A DNA stretch of 64,000 nt. It comes from Prochlorococcus sp. AG-402-L23 (GTDB lineage: Bacteria > Cyanobacteriota > Cyanobacteriia > PCC-6307 > Cyanobiaceae). How positions within the stretch are numbered: the first letter of the stretch is position 1; each line of letters begins with the position of its first letter. A program made the translations under genes and the position numbers. The DNA lies in NCBI GenBank assembly GCA_003216635.1, contig QCIO01000001.1, positions 1 through 64,000 on the forward strand. Reading direction: 5' to 3'. This document shows positions 19,940 to 29,747 of this stretch, in pieces. The notes beneath the pieces are model-generated. The model searched no databases. It saw nothing but the letters and a program-made list of their open reading frames with translations, and was not told the origin of the DNA.

Positions 19940-20044
19940 ATTTTTTCATTGATGTCAAATTATCATGACTTTCATATACCTTTAAGTCCTCTTAAAGTCT
20001 TTTACAGCATTTAGTAGTAGATTTATAGAGATATTCTTTTTTTA

Positions 20045-20992
20045 ATGGAAGAGAAATTAACTCTTTTCAAGAATCGTAAAAGATTCGGTATCGAAAAAAA
20101 TATAGATATTATCTTCAAGAATACTGCCCTAGTCTTGTCTAGTTTCGTAGCAATAATACTTTTAGGAATTATTTTAGTAGTCTTTTTTCAGTCATTTGAA
20201 TCCTTTTCAAGGTATGGATTGAAGTTTCTAGTGACCTCTGAATGGAATCCAGTAAAAGATGAATACGGAGCTTTTACCGCAATATATGGGACATTGGTAA
20301 CGTCATTTCTTTCATTATTAATAACTATTCCTTTAGGAGTTGGGACTGCAATATTTATTACCGAAGACTTTGTGCCTAAAGTTGTTAGAGAAATAATAGG
20401 TTCGTTTGTCGAATTACTAGCAGCTATACCATCTGTTGTGTTGGGGCTTTGGGCAATATTTGTTATGGAGCCTTTTTTTAGAGCATTTTTTGTCTTCTTA
20501 AATAATTTCTTTGGTTGGATACCTTTATTCAGTACAGAACCCACAGGCAGGAATTCCTTGCTTGCAATATTGATTTTAGTAGTAATGCTTTTGCCAATAG
20601 TGACTTCCATCGCTAGAGATTCACTGAATCAGGTTCCTAAAAAGTTAAGAAATGCAGCTTATGGAATTGGAGCAAGTAGATGGAAAACAATATTTTCAGT
20701 AATTTTGCCAGCAGCATTATCAGGAATTATGGCAGGAGTTCTATTGGCTTTAGGCAGGGCAATGGGTGAAACCATGGCAGTCACAATGATTATTGGTAAT
20801 TCAAATGCATTTAGTTGGTCTATTTTGTCTCCTGGATATACCATTTCCTCCATGCTTGCAAACCAATTTGGAGAGGCTGATGGAAGTCAGGTTTCATCAC
20901 TATTTTATGCAGCTTTTGTACTGATGATCCTATCTTTAGTGGTCAATATCTTTGCTCAATGGCTAGTTAAGAAATTTAGTCTCAAATATTAG
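20045..20992 (+). CDS. pstC: phosphate ABC transporter permease PstC
   Basis: 315 aa with about six membrane helices and the permease EAA loop (NAAYGIGASRWKTIFSVILPAALSG, about 200-224). PstC and PstA form the membrane channel of the high-affinity phosphate importer. The 105-base gap after pstS is the longest in the operon and may hold a processing site or attenuator; I see no clear hairpin. The minus frame at 20188 is its shadow. Confidence 0.95.
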   Translation: MEEKLTLFKNRKRFGIEKNIDIIFKNTALVLSSFVAIILLGIILVVFFQSFESFSRYGLKFLVTSEWNPVKDEYGAFTAIYGTLVTSFLSLLITIPLGVGTAIFITEDFVPKVVREIIGSFVELLAAIPSVVLGLWAIFVMEPFFRAFFVFLNNFFGWIPLFSTEPTGRNSLLAILILVVMLLPIVTSIARDSLNQVPKKLRNAAYGIGASRWKTIFSVILPAALSGIMAGVLLALGRAMGETMAVTMIIGNSNAFSWSILSPGYTISSMLANQFGEADGSQVSSLFYAAFVLMILSLVVNIFAQWLVKKFSLKY

Positions 20993-20998
20993 ATAATT

Positions 20999-21892
20999 AT
21001 GAATTCACTCTATTACCAGAAAAGATTATCAAGAAATATAGGAGATAAATTCTTTACTTATTTATCAGTAATTTGTGCGCTGATAGCAATACTTCCTTTG
21101 ATTTTTCTGGTGACTTATATCCTTTACAAAGGTGGATCTCAAATTACAACAGAATTATTTACTTTGGAACCAAATCCTCCTGGAGATGATTTAGATGCAG
21201 GAGGTATTAATCCTGCATTAATAGGGACATTAATAATTACTAGCATTGCTTCAATTATTTCGATACCAGTAGGTGTTGGCGGTGGCATATATCTAGCTGA
21301 ATATTCTAAAGGTGGTTCTTTCCCAAGGTTTATTAGATTTGGGGTAAATGTTTTAGCGGGAGTCCCCTCAATAATTGCCGGTGTATTTATTTATGCCTTA
21401 ATTGTTTCAACAAAGATCTTATTTGGAAGTATGTACAGTGGCTTGGCCGGTGGTATGGCACTCTCAATATTGATGTTGCCTACTGTGATTAAGACCACTG
21501 ACGAAGGTTTAAAGTTAGTTCCTAACGAATTAAGATATGCGTCTCTTGGTGTTGGAGCAAGTATGTATACAACCATATTGAAAGTTACTTTGCCCTCTGC
21601 CTTTAGGTCTATTGCTACTGGAGTTGTACTTGGAATCGCAAGAGCTGCAGGTGAAACAGCACCTTTGATATTTACGGCTTTATTTTCTTACTACTACATA
21701 ACAGGCTTTGAAGACTTGTTTTATGAGATGGGTTCTTTGGCTGTATTGATATATAACTTTGCTCTTGAACCTTATGATGCACAGAATAAATTAGCCTGGG
21801 CAGCTTCCTTTATTCTTGTTTTGTCGATACTATCAGTAAATATATTTTCAAGGATTTTGGCAGCTTTTACAGAGAAAACTAAGAGAGTATAA
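20999..21892 (+). CDS. pstA: phosphate ABC transporter permease PstA
   Basis: 297 aa, six predicted helices, EAA loop RYASLGVGASMYTTILKVTLPSAFRS. Partner of PstC in the phosphate importer. It begins six bases after the pstC stop and ends where pstB begins, so the three are one transcription unit. Confidence 0.95.
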   Translation: MNSLYYQKRLSRNIGDKFFTYLSVICALIAILPLIFLVTYILYKGGSQITTELFTLEPNPPGDDLDAGGINPALIGTLIITSIASIISIPVGVGGGIYLAEYSKGGSFPRFIRFGVNVLAGVPSIIAGVFIYALIVSTKILFGSMYSGLAGGMALSILMLPTVIKTTDEGLKLVPNELRYASLGVGASMYTTILKVTLPSAFRSIATGVVLGIARAAGETAPLIFTALFSYYYITGFEDLFYEMGSLAVLIYNFALEPYDAQNKLAWAASFILVLSILSVNIFSRILAAFTEKTKRV

Positions 21893-22702
21893 ATGATTAA
21901 AACTAATAAAAAAATACCAAAGAATATCATTTTATCTCTTGAGAATGTTTCTATTAGCTATGGAACTTTTGAAGCAGTAAGAAATGTTTTTTGTAATTTT
22001 AAAAAAGGAAATATAACATCCCTTATTGGTCCTTCAGGTTGTGGTAAATCAACTGTTCTTAGATCTTTAAATAGGATGAACGATTTAATTCCTAATTGTT
22101 CGTTAAAAGGGACTGTCCTGTTTGATGGAACTAATATTTATGACAAAAGAGTAGATCCAGTCGAAGTAAGAAGAAGAATTGGAATGGTTTTTCAACAACC
22201 AAATCCTTTCCCGAAATCTATTTACGAAAATATTGCATTTGGGGCAAGAATTAATGGCTTTACTGGAGATATGGATGAATTAGTGGAAAGTTCACTTAGA
22301 AAAGCTGCCTTGTGGGACGAATGTAAGGATAAATTAAATGATAGTGGTTACTCTTTATCTGGCGGACAACAACAAAGACTATGTATAGCAAGAACCATCG
22401 CAATTGAACCTGAAATAATTCTAATGGATGAGCCATGCTCAGCCTTAGATCCAATTTCTACATTAAAAATTGAGGAGACGATGCACGCACTTAAGAAGAA
22501 TTACACAATAATAATCGTTACTCATAATATGCAACAGGCATTAAGAGTCAGTGATATGACTGCATTTTTTAATGCAATTGAGTATGAAGATGGTGATGGA
22601 GGGAAAGTTGGTTATCTTGCAGAATTTAATTCGACAAATAAAATTTTTAATTCTCCCAAAGAAAAAACTACTCAGGAATACATATCAGGTAAATTTGGCT
22701 GA
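21893..22702 (+). CDS. pstB: phosphate ABC transporter ATPase PstB
   Basis: 269 aa. Walker [10 protein letters not shown] (46-54), Q-loop [12 protein letters not shown], signature LSGGQQQR (155-162), Walker [13 protein letters not shown] and switch His VTHN are all present. Energises PstCA. The start codon follows the pstA stop directly. No phoU or phoBR gene follows in this window. Confidence 0.95.
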   Translation: MIKTNKKIPKNIILSLENVSISYGTFEAVRNVFCNFKKGNITSLIGPSGCGKSTVLRSLNRMNDLIPNCSLKGTVLFDGTNIYDKRVDPVEVRRRIGMVFQQPNPFPKSIYENIAFGARINGFTGDMDELVESSLRKAALWDECKDKLNDSGYSLSGGQQQRLCIARTIAIEPEIILMDEPCSALDPISTLKIEETMHALKKNYTIIIVTHNMQQALRVSDMTAFFNAIEYEDGDGGKVGYLAEFNSTNKIFNSPKEKTTQEYISGKFG

Positions 22703-22809
22703 TGTTTAATTTTTACTTTTAAAAGTTAAATTTTTACCCTTAAGAAAGGCAAGGGGTAGACAAACAGTATAAATACCTATATAGTTGTTTCGAATTAGTA
22801 AGTTTGTCT

Positions 22810-22899
22810 TTGAAAAACTATCCCATTTTACCTTTCTTGATTTTTGCAGGGGCTCTAATAACAACTGCAACAATAGGATTACCAGTATTTACTTCATAA
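22810..22899 (+). CDS. single-helix membrane microprotein (29 aa, TTG start)
   Basis: (M)KNYPILPFLIFAGALITTATIGLPVFTS: one helix. No in-frame ATG is present; TTG at 22810 is the best start. A TATAAA-like -10 element lies about 40 bases upstream. Size fits small thylakoid proteins; family not recognised. Confidence 0.45.
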   Translation: MKNYPILPFLIFAGALITTATIGLPVFTS

Positions 22900-22929
22900 T
22901 TTAAAAGTATTTCTAATTCAGGTAATCTT

Positions 22930-23085
22930 ATGGTTTCAATAATAAATAAAGAATTAATTGGAAGTCCTCATAAAACCTTAACAAAAGGAAATTTATTTGA
23001 CTTTACAAAAAAAAGAGAGAATATGAATCTGTGTGGGAGTAAAAAATCTGTATTAAAACCATTTTTAAAAGTGGTTAATTTCTAA
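22930..23085 (+). CDS. possible small basic protein (51 aa)
   Basis: MVSIINKELIGSPHKTLTKGNLFDFTKKRENMNLCGSKKS… is basic and without hydrophobic segments. Coding potential is moderate, with no strong ribosome site. Function unknown. Confidence 0.35.
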   Translation: MVSIINKELIGSPHKTLTKGNLFDFTKKRENMNLCGSKKSVLKPFLKVVNF

Positions 23086-23095
23086 TTTATTTATC

Positions 23096-23242
23096 ATGGA
23101 TAAAACTAAAGAACAGTTAGAAAAATTAAGAGAAGTAGCAGAAGCCTCTCTTACAAAAACGGATGAACTTCAAAAAGTTCTTGCTCAAATAGAAGCTTTA
23201 ATGTCTAGAGAAGAATCACAAACATTATCAAAGAAGAAATAA
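23096..23242 (+). CDS. coiled-coil microprotein (48 aa)
   Basis: MDKTKEQLEKLREVAEASLTKTDELQKVLAQIEALMSREESQ…: heptad-like Leu spacing over most of its length suggests a coiled coil. Composition is clearly coding. Family unknown. Confidence 0.55.
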   Translation: MDKTKEQLEKLREVAEASLTKTDELQKVLAQIEALMSREESQTLSKKK

Positions 23243-23280
23243 TTATTTAAAAAATAATTTTAGTTTTTGTACTTTTAATT

Positions 23281-23390
23281 ACACCTCTACAATTCCATTG
23301 TAGTTATTAATTGTGTATGCAGAACCCGTTCCAAAGTTTTCTGTTAGGTCTCGAGGTCTTACCTTCTTTAAGTAAAAGACCTCTTTAATT
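23281..23390 (+). ncRNA. candidate small structured RNA ending in a terminator
   Basis: Three hairpins follow one another: ACAC…GTGT enclosing CTACAA-TTCCA-TTGTAG (23281-23316), CAGAA…TTCTG (23320-23343), and GAGGTCTT…AAGACCTC (23353-23360 with 23376-23383) followed by TTTAATTTG. The last is a rho-independent terminator. It may instead be the 3' end of the 23096 transcript. Confidence 0.35.
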
Positions 23391-23425
23391 TGTTTGTTTT
23401 TATTATATTTTTATAACCTTCTTAT

Positions 23426-23728
23426 TTAGTTTATTACTTTATAGATTTCTTTCAAGCAGACATTTACATCGAAAGATTCAGTATTTACAACTTCTAATCC
23501 TGTTTTTTCTGTAACTTCAACAGTCGCATTGCATTCGTCTTGTTTAAGAGCCATGTAACTTGGCTTTTTATTTTCCATGTCTAATTCAACACTTGATTCA
23601 GTTTCTTCCTTATATTGCTCCATTACTAGTGTAAGTGCTTCTATCTCAACGGAAAAATTATCATTTGCTTTTGCTCCAAATGGGATCACAAGAAATGGAA
23701 ATAAAATCAAGGCTATTAATTTTTTCAT
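23426..23728 (-). CDS. secreted hypothetical protein (100 aa)
   Basis: Signal peptide MKKLIALILFPFLVIPFGAKA with a likely cut after AKA. The mature part is acidic (YKEETESSVELDMENKK) with two Cys (QDECNATVEV and VNVCLKEI). Family unknown; probably periplasmic. Confidence 0.65.
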   Translation of the reverse strand: MKKLIALILFPFLVIPFGAKANDNFSVEIEALTLVMEQYKEETESSVELDMENKKPSYMALKQDECNATVEVTEKTGLEVVNTESFDVNVCLKEIYKVIN

Positions 23729-23936
23729 TTCTATAAAATGTGTTTATTTTTTTTATAACGTGTATTGTCTGCTAAAGAAAGGGTCATTAGCTATATAAAT
23801 TTTTTATTATCTATTTTTACTAGTAGAAAATAGATTTATTGAATTTAAATTAATTGATAAAAAAACTAAACGAGACTTTTAAGTATAAATTGGTATATAT
23901 AAATGAACAATTTAAGTCACTTCAATAGGATTTTTC

Positions 23937-24587
23937 TTAAGATTTCATTTCGATAATTTCTTCTTCAGAAACAATTGCCCATTTTTTAAATGCCTTTTTG
24001 CAGGGATATCCTCCTGTTAAGTCTCCAAATGCAGGTAAAAATAAAGTATTTTTATTCTTATCCATTGCAAAGCACCTAAATGATAATTTATCTCCATTGT
24101 TTTTTATAATTATTTTTGGATGATAATGTCCACAAACATTCAAGATTTTTTTGTTTTCTGAATTAACTGGCTCATGGCTAAAAGTAATATTTTTAGTTTT
24201 TCTAATATCAAAAATTTTTATATTTTTAATATCACAACCTACATCATGATTTCCTAGGACTAGTTCAACGTTAGTTTTTAGTAGTTCAGGAAGATCCTCA
24301 ACTTTTTTTTGAAGAGTTTTATCTATTGAATATTTGCTGTGGAATAAATCTCCTAATATTATTAACTTTTCAGGACTATATTTTTTTACTATTGTTTTTA
24401 TTCTTGCGAAATTGTATTTATCTGAATTATTAGTAAGAGGTATACCATTTTGCTGAAAATAATCAGCTTTGCCAAGATGAATATCGCATATTAACAACTC
24501 TTTTGATTCCGGTAGAAATAACGCTCTTGAAGGAAGCATCTCTAACAATGTATCTTCCCAACAAAATTTAAAAGAACTTTTTTTCAT
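23937..24587 (-). CDS. pdeM: ligase-associated phosphoesterase PdeM
   Basis: 216 aa metallophosphoesterase (calcineurin-like). Metal-binding motifs in order are DIHLGK (35-40), GDLFHS (79-84), GNHD (112-115), SHEP and GHYHPK. It is the PdeM/TIGR04123 type found with Lhr-type helicase and ATP ligase. Proteins of this group are DNA endonucleases or phosphodiesterases of a repair system. Last gene of the cluster, its start directly following the helicase stop. Confidence 0.85.
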   Translation of the reverse strand: MKKSSFKFCWEDTLLEMLPSRALFLPESKELLICDIHLGKADYFQQNGIPLTNNSDKYNFARIKTIVKKYSPEKLIILGDLFHSKYSIDKTLQKKVEDLPELLKTNVELVLGNHDVGCDIKNIKIFDIRKTKNITFSHEPVNSENKKILNVCGHYHPKIIIKNNGDKLSFRCFAMDKNKNTLFLPAFGDLTGGYPCKKAFKKWAIVSEEEIIEMKS

Positions 24588-27086
24588 TTAATCACTATAT
24601 TTTTTTATAAGTTTTTCTACTCTTTTTTCTATTGGTTCATTGCTTAAAGTATTTTTAAGTCTTTCAACTAATAAAGGGAAAGCAAAAGGAGTTGGAGTTT
24701 TTATCTCGTTTAATAGCATTTTAAAATTTTTTAATCTTTCTAATGATCTAGATATTCTTTTATTTTCTAATTGATATTCTTTAACTTCTTGATGAGATTG
24801 TTTTATCAAAAGATGGCCTTCTTCATATTTAGTAAAGACATCGTAGAAAACACTTGAACTTATTTGAAGTTGAGAAGAAGTTTTTGTTTTGTTTGGATTA
24901 TTTTGATTTACTAGTCCACTTATCTGGGCAATATTTTTAAATCTACGTTTTGTTAATTCTGAAAAATTAATTGCATTTTCTAGATCTTCCTCTAATTTTT
25001 TGTTATCCAAAAAATAATCAGCTTCTTTTTTAATTATGGAAAAATCATAGTCTTCTGCAGTAGTTAAGCTGAATCCAAAATCATTAGCAGTAATACTAAA
25101 TGTAGATTGCTTTAATTTTGCTAATCTCAAAGCCCATAAAAATGCAATTCCTTCATTTACAAATTTGCCATCAATTGTAAAAACAAAAAGATTTGATAAA
25201 TCCTTGGTTTTATATATTTCTATAAGGAATTCATCTTTCTTTGGAATATTTGAAAGAACTTTTTGTTTCTTAAATATTGGGAGTAATGAATTGAGTTCAG
25301 GATTTAAGCAATCATAATTTTCTAGTTCGTTGCATATATTTATTTCTTTTCTCAAACTCTCACAAAGTAAATCAGAAATTGCCATTTGACCTCCAACCCA
25401 TGCAGGAATTAGAGAGCTTTTTTTTGTTGATTTTTTAACGTATAAAATCATATCTCTTATTCTTACAAATTGAATCATTTTGCCGGCAAAGTAAAATGTA
25501 TCTCCGGGATTTAATTTTGAAGCAAAATTCTCCTCTAAATTACCTAAGGATCTACCTTTTATATATTTGACATTCACAAATTTGTCACTTGTAATTGTCC
25601 CAATATTGAACTTATGCATTCTTATTAAAGATTTGTCTTTTACAAAATATTTAAAGTTTTCATTATTATTTTGTGATTCTTCTTTAATTATCTTTTTATA
25701 TTTTGGGTATGCTTTAAGACATTTTCCTCCATATTCTAAAAAGTCAAGACACCAATTCCAATCTTGATCTTTTAAGTTTCTATAACTCCAACAATTTTTA
25801 ATTCTTTCTTTCTCAATTTTCGGATCAAAGCCATTTCCGCATGCCAAACTTATTAGATGTTGTAGAAGCACATCATAAGATAATTCAGGAAGTCTAATTT
25901 CCTCAGATATACCACTTTTTATTATTCTTCTCATTGCACTGATCTCTAATAACTCTAAAGAATTAGTAGGCATAAAAATTATTTTTGATTTTCCGCCTGG
26001 TCTATGAGCACTTCTTCCCGCTCTTTGGATAAGTCTTGCTAAATTCTTTGCACTACCAATTTGAACTATTTGATCTACAGGTTGGAAGTCAACTCCCAAA
26101 TCTAACGAGCTGGTGCAGACTACCCATTTTATTAATCCGTCTTTAACCCCTTCTTCAACTCTTTTTCTATCTTCTTTATCGAGGGAGCCGTGATGAAGTG
26201 CGATTTTGTTTTCCATCTCTGGCAGCAAAAATTTAAGACATTGATACCATCTTTCAGATTGGTTTCTTGTATTAGTGAATAATAAGGTGCTTTTATTTTT
26301 ATCTAGGATTTTTAAAAGTGAAGAATGACTTCTGATTCCAAGATGGCCACTCCATGGAAAGGTCGTTTCCTCCTCTGGCAAAACGCTTATAATTTCTATC
26401 TCTTTTTGAATATTTGTACTTATAATTTTGGGTTTAATAGCGCTCATACCAACTATTGCTCTTGATGCTTCTTCAATATTTCCAATAGTTGCAGACATTG
26501 CCCAAATTTGTAAATTTTTTATATTACCTCTTAGCCAACTTAAAGATAACTCGCACTGGTTTCCTCTTTTACTACCCATTAATTCATGCCATTCGTCAAT
26601 TATTATTGATGTCAACTCCTTGAACAGATTATTAGATTCTTTATTAGAAAGTAAAAGAGATAAAGACTCTGGAGTGGTAATAAGAATATGAGGTGGTTTA
26701 GCTATTTGCTTTTTCTTTTCATATGGGGTTGTATCCCCATTCCTAATTTCAACAGTGATTTCTTTATTAAAATGTAAAGCTGCTAATTGTATGGAATTTT
26801 TTAGATCTCTACTTAGTGCTTTTAAAGGCGTTATTAATAATATTTGCACACTTTTATTATTTTTGGGATCGTCTATCTTTGATAAAGGTCCCATTAATGC
26901 AGCGTAAGTTTTGCCGCATCCAGTAGGAACTTGTATTATTCCATTTTTCCCATTTAAAAATGCTTTCCAAGATTCTATTTGATAGGGTAATGGCTCCCAT
27001 CCATTTGATAAGAAAAAATGTTTAATTTTAGAAATTAAATAATTTTGCTTACTATTTTGCTTATTATTTTGCGTAATATTTTTCAT
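24588..27086 (-). CDS. ligase-associated Lhr-type DEXH helicase
   Basis: 832 aa. Walker A PTGCGKT (54-60), DEWH (164-167), SATIGN, then helicase C-terminal motifs (QRAGRSAHRPGG) and a DUF1998/Lhr-type C terminus. It matches the ligase-associated DEXH-box helicase (TIGR04121), a shortened Lhr family member that unwinds DNA in damage response. The reading frame overlaps the ligase gene by four bases. Plus-strand frames 25567 and 26428 are shadows. Confidence 0.9.
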   Translation of the reverse strand: MKNITQNNKQNSKQNYLISKIKHFFLSNGWEPLPYQIESWKAFLNGKNGIIQVPTGCGKTYAALMGPLSKIDDPKNNKSVQILLITPLKALSRDLKNSIQLAALHFNKEITVEIRNGDTTPYEKKKQIAKPPHILITTPESLSLLLSNKESNNLFKELTSIIIDEWHELMGSKRGNQCELSLSWLRGNIKNLQIWAMSATIGNIEEASRAIVGMSAIKPKIISTNIQKEIEIISVLPEEETTFPWSGHLGIRSHSSLLKILDKNKSTLLFTNTRNQSERWYQCLKFLLPEMENKIALHHGSLDKEDRKRVEEGVKDGLIKWVVCTSSLDLGVDFQPVDQIVQIGSAKNLARLIQRAGRSAHRPGGKSKIIFMPTNSLELLEISAMRRIIKSGISEEIRLPELSYDVLLQHLISLACGNGFDPKIEKERIKNCWSYRNLKDQDWNWCLDFLEYGGKCLKAYPKYKKIIKEESQNNNENFKYFVKDKSLIRMHKFNIGTITSDKFVNVKYIKGRSLGNLEENFASKLNPGDTFYFAGKMIQFVRIRDMILYVKKSTKKSSLIPAWVGGQMAISDLLCESLRKEINICNELENYDCLNPELNSLLPIFKKQKVLSNIPKKDEFLIEIYKTKDLSNLFVFTIDGKFVNEGIAFLWALRLAKLKQSTFSITANDFGFSLTTAEDYDFSIIKKEADYFLDNKKLEEDLENAINFSELTKRRFKNIAQISGLVNQNNPNKTKTSSQLQISSSVFYDVFTKYEEGHLLIKQSHQEVKEYQLENKRISRSLERLKNFKMLLNEIKTPTPFAFPLLVERLKNTLSNEPIEKRVEKLIKKYSD

Positions 27087-28723
27087 GATATTTTTTTCAT
27101 TAGTTCATAAGCATTCTCTAGGCTATCAGCATCATTGATTTTTTTATCTTTTCTCCATTTTGTTATTCTTGGAAATCTTACTGCTATGCCAGACTTATGA
27201 CGTTTTGAAATTTGTATTTTCTCAAAAGATATTTCGAAAACCATTTCTGGTTTTAACGATCGAACAGGACCAAATTTTTCTATTGTATTTTTCCTTATCC
27301 ATTTATCTAGCTCTTTAATCTCAATATTCGTTAAACCAGAATATGCACTTGCAAATTTAATTAATTCTTGGTCTTTCCATAATGCAAAACTATAATCTGT
27401 ATACAGACCAGCTCTTCTACCGCTACCGCCCTTAGCGTAAATTAGAACAGCATCCAGTTGCATAGGATCAACTTTATATTTCCACCAAATACCTTTTCTC
27501 CGCCCAGAGGAGTATATAGAAGTCTTTTTCTTAATTATTAATCCTTCAGTATTATTTTCTCGAGATTTTTCTTTATAAGTTAAAGCATTAGGCCAATCTT
27601 TAGGAAAGATTAAATCACATATTTTGAAAATATCAGAGATATTTTTCTCAGTGTTATTTTGCCATTTTGAAAAATATTTTTCTAACTCAATTCTTCTATT
27701 TTCTAATTTAATTTCTCTTATATCTCTTCCATTAATCTCTAAAAGATCATAAGCAATAAAAATAATTGGATATTTTATTTGGATTGATATAGTAGGAGAC
27801 TTTCTATTAATTCTTTTTTGAAGTAAAGAAAAATCAAAGGCAATTTGTTCTTTATAATTCCAAACTAATAATTCCCCATCAAGAACAAAATCATCTTTTA
27901 TATGAGACATTTTCTCTACTAATTCTGGAAAAGATTCATTGACTAATTCTTGCCCTCTTGTCCATAACGAAACATTGCCTGATCTTTTAATTAATTGCAT
28001 CCTTATACCGTCGTATTTCCACTCAAATTGAAATTCATTTATTGAATGATTAAAGATTTTATCTTCAATATTATTTGCTAAAAGAAATGGAAATGGTTTG
28101 GAATTTAACTCTTGAAGATTGATATTCTTATTAATTAAAAATTCATATGAATCAATTGATGGATTGAAATTACCCATCAATCTATGAGAAATAATTTCTT
28201 CATCAATATTAATTAGTTTTGATATTGATTTTGTAATTAATCCGATAGAGACTCCTACTCTAAAAGTGCCTGTAAGAATTTTATTGAAAATTAAATGGTA
28301 ATCTTCAGGTAATCTTTCCCAAATATTTTTAATTTGTAAATTTTTCTCCTCCTCATTAAGTTTTGATAACTCAGGTATTGTTTTGCTTAGTAATTCATTA
28401 AGACTTATATTTGATAATTTTTTATTTCTTGAAGTAGTTTTATTTTTAAGTAATAACGTTATTACCTCAGCAGAATCACCAACTTTTAAATAACAGGTAT
28501 CAATTAACCATTGAGGATATTCATATATTTGAGAAAAAATATTTTTTAAATATCTTCCACTAATAAATCTCTTATTACTTTTTCCAGTAAGTAAATATAT
28601 TGCCCATGAATTATCTATTGGTTCATTTGATAAAAAATATCTTTTTAAAACTTCAATTTTATTATTTGTACTATTAATTGAATCTAGATCGCCAAATAAT
28701 TCTGAAAACTTTTTTAAGCTCAT
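27083..28723 (-). CDS. ATP-dependent DNA ligase of the bacterial repair cluster
   Basis: 546 aa. The N-terminal DNA-binding domain (about 1-200) is followed by adenylation motif I KYDG (236-239, Lys to be adenylated), motif III VLDGELL (about 279-285), motif IV EGLIIKK, motif V WWKYK, and the OB domain (about 420-535). It is the LigB-type ATP ligase (TIGR04120) associated with Lhr-type helicase, not the replicative NAD ligase. The cluster is thought to act in DNA damage repair. Start overlaps neither neighbour; two bases separate it from the exonuclease gene. Confidence 0.9.
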   Translation of the reverse strand: MSLKKFSELFGDLDSINSTNNKIEVLKRYFLSNEPIDNSWAIYLLTGKSNKRFISGRYLKNIFSQIYEYPQWLIDTCYLKVGDSAEVITLLLKNKTTSRNKKLSNISLNELLSKTIPELSKLNEEEKNLQIKNIWERLPEDYHLIFNKILTGTFRVGVSIGLITKSISKLINIDEEIISHRLMGNFNPSIDSYEFLINKNINLQELNSKPFPFLLANNIEDKIFNHSINEFQFEWKYDGIRMQLIKRSGNVSLWTRGQELVNESFPELVEKMSHIKDDFVLDGELLVWNYKEQIAFDFSLLQKRINRKSPTISIQIKYPIIFIAYDLLEINGRDIREIKLENRRIELEKYFSKWQNNTEKNISDIFKICDLIFPKDWPNALTYKEKSRENNTEGLIIKKKTSIYSSGRRKGIWWKYKVDPMQLDAVLIYAKGGSGRRAGLYTDYSFALWKDQELIKFASAYSGLTNIEIKELDKWIRKNTIEKFGPVRSLKPEMVFEISFEKIQISKRHKSGIAVRFPRITKWRKDKKINDADSLENAYELMKKIS

Positions 28724-28725
28724 AT

Positions 28726-29712
28726 TTATTTATCGAATAAAAGGACATTTATTGATTCCTCTTCAACTAAATATTTAGTTAAGGCTTCACTATCTCCATG
28801 ATGAAAAAATACATTTTTTGCTTCAGACTTTTTTACTACTTCCAGAATTCCATCCCAATCGGCATGATCAGAGATTGGGAATCCTTTATCATATCCTGAT
28901 CTTTTTCTTAGAGCTCTTATTGACATCCATCCACTTGCGAAAGCTGTTTGAATATTTTTGAAATTTTTTAGATAATAGCCCTTACTTAAAGATGGCGGTA
29001 ATAATATTAGACTTCCTTTAAGTTCATCTATCTTTTTTTTATTTTCAATTTTTATAGTATCTTTAATATCAATTCCAAGTTCCCTATAACTATTGTTTAT
29101 TTTATGAATACTGCCATTGGAATAAATATTTCCTTTAAAATTTGTTTTACTAATTTCGTTTAACAATCTCTGAGCTTTTCCAAGTGAATAGCAGAAAAGT
29201 AAAGAAGTTTTTTCTGGTGAATTAGTTATCCATTTTGAAATATCATTTGCTATTTTATTTGATTCATCCCACTTAAATATTGGCAAACCAAAAGTACATT
29301 CGCTTATTAAATAATCAGTTTTTACTATTTCATATTGTTTGCAAGTCTCATCTTTTTGAAGCTTAAAGTCACCTGAAATTAGCCATTTTTCTTCGGCAAA
29401 AATAAACCTTATTTGACTAGATCCAAGGATGTGACCGGATGGATGAAAAGAAATATTAATGCCATTTATCTTAAATTCTTCTCCATATTCAAAAGTCTTA
29501 ATTTTGATATTATCTCCAACTCTTTCTTTAAGAAGTATCGCAGTTTCCTTAGTAGAAAGGTATTCTTCACAGCCAAATGTAAAGTGATCAAAATGAGCAT
29601 GAGTTATTAATGCCTTTTTTACTGGCTTGCTTGGATCAATCCAAATATCAGCAAGTTCACAATAAAGATTTCCATCTTTATATCTAATTAAATATTCTTG
29701 TTTAGTTCTCAA
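28726..29712 (-). CDS. ligase-associated DNA exonuclease (metallo-beta-lactamase fold)
   Basis: 328 aa. HAHFDH (38-43) and later SGDFK and HHGDSE form the metal site of a beta-CASP/MBL nuclease. It belongs to the TIGR04122 exonuclease group that accompanies the ATP ligase. First gene of the four-gene minus-strand cluster, so trimming, sealing, unwinding and phosphodiester cleavage are encoded together. Confidence 0.9.
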   Translation of the reverse strand: MRTKQEYLIRYKDGNLYCELADIWIDPSKPVKKALITHAHFDHFTFGCEEYLSTKETAILLKERVGDNIKIKTFEYGEEFKINGINISFHPSGHILGSSQIRFIFAEEKWLISGDFKLQKDETCKQYEIVKTDYLISECTFGLPIFKWDESNKIANDISKWITNSPEKTSLLFCYSLGKAQRLLNEISKTNFKGNIYSNGSIHKINNSYRELGIDIKDTIKIENKKKIDELKGSLILLPPSLSKGYYLKNFKNIQTAFASGWMSIRALRKRSGYDKGFPISDHADWDGILEVVKKSEAKNVFFHHGDSEALTKYLVEEESINVLLFDK

Positions 29713-29747
29713 AACTACATCACTTACAATGAAGATAATTTAGCTAA

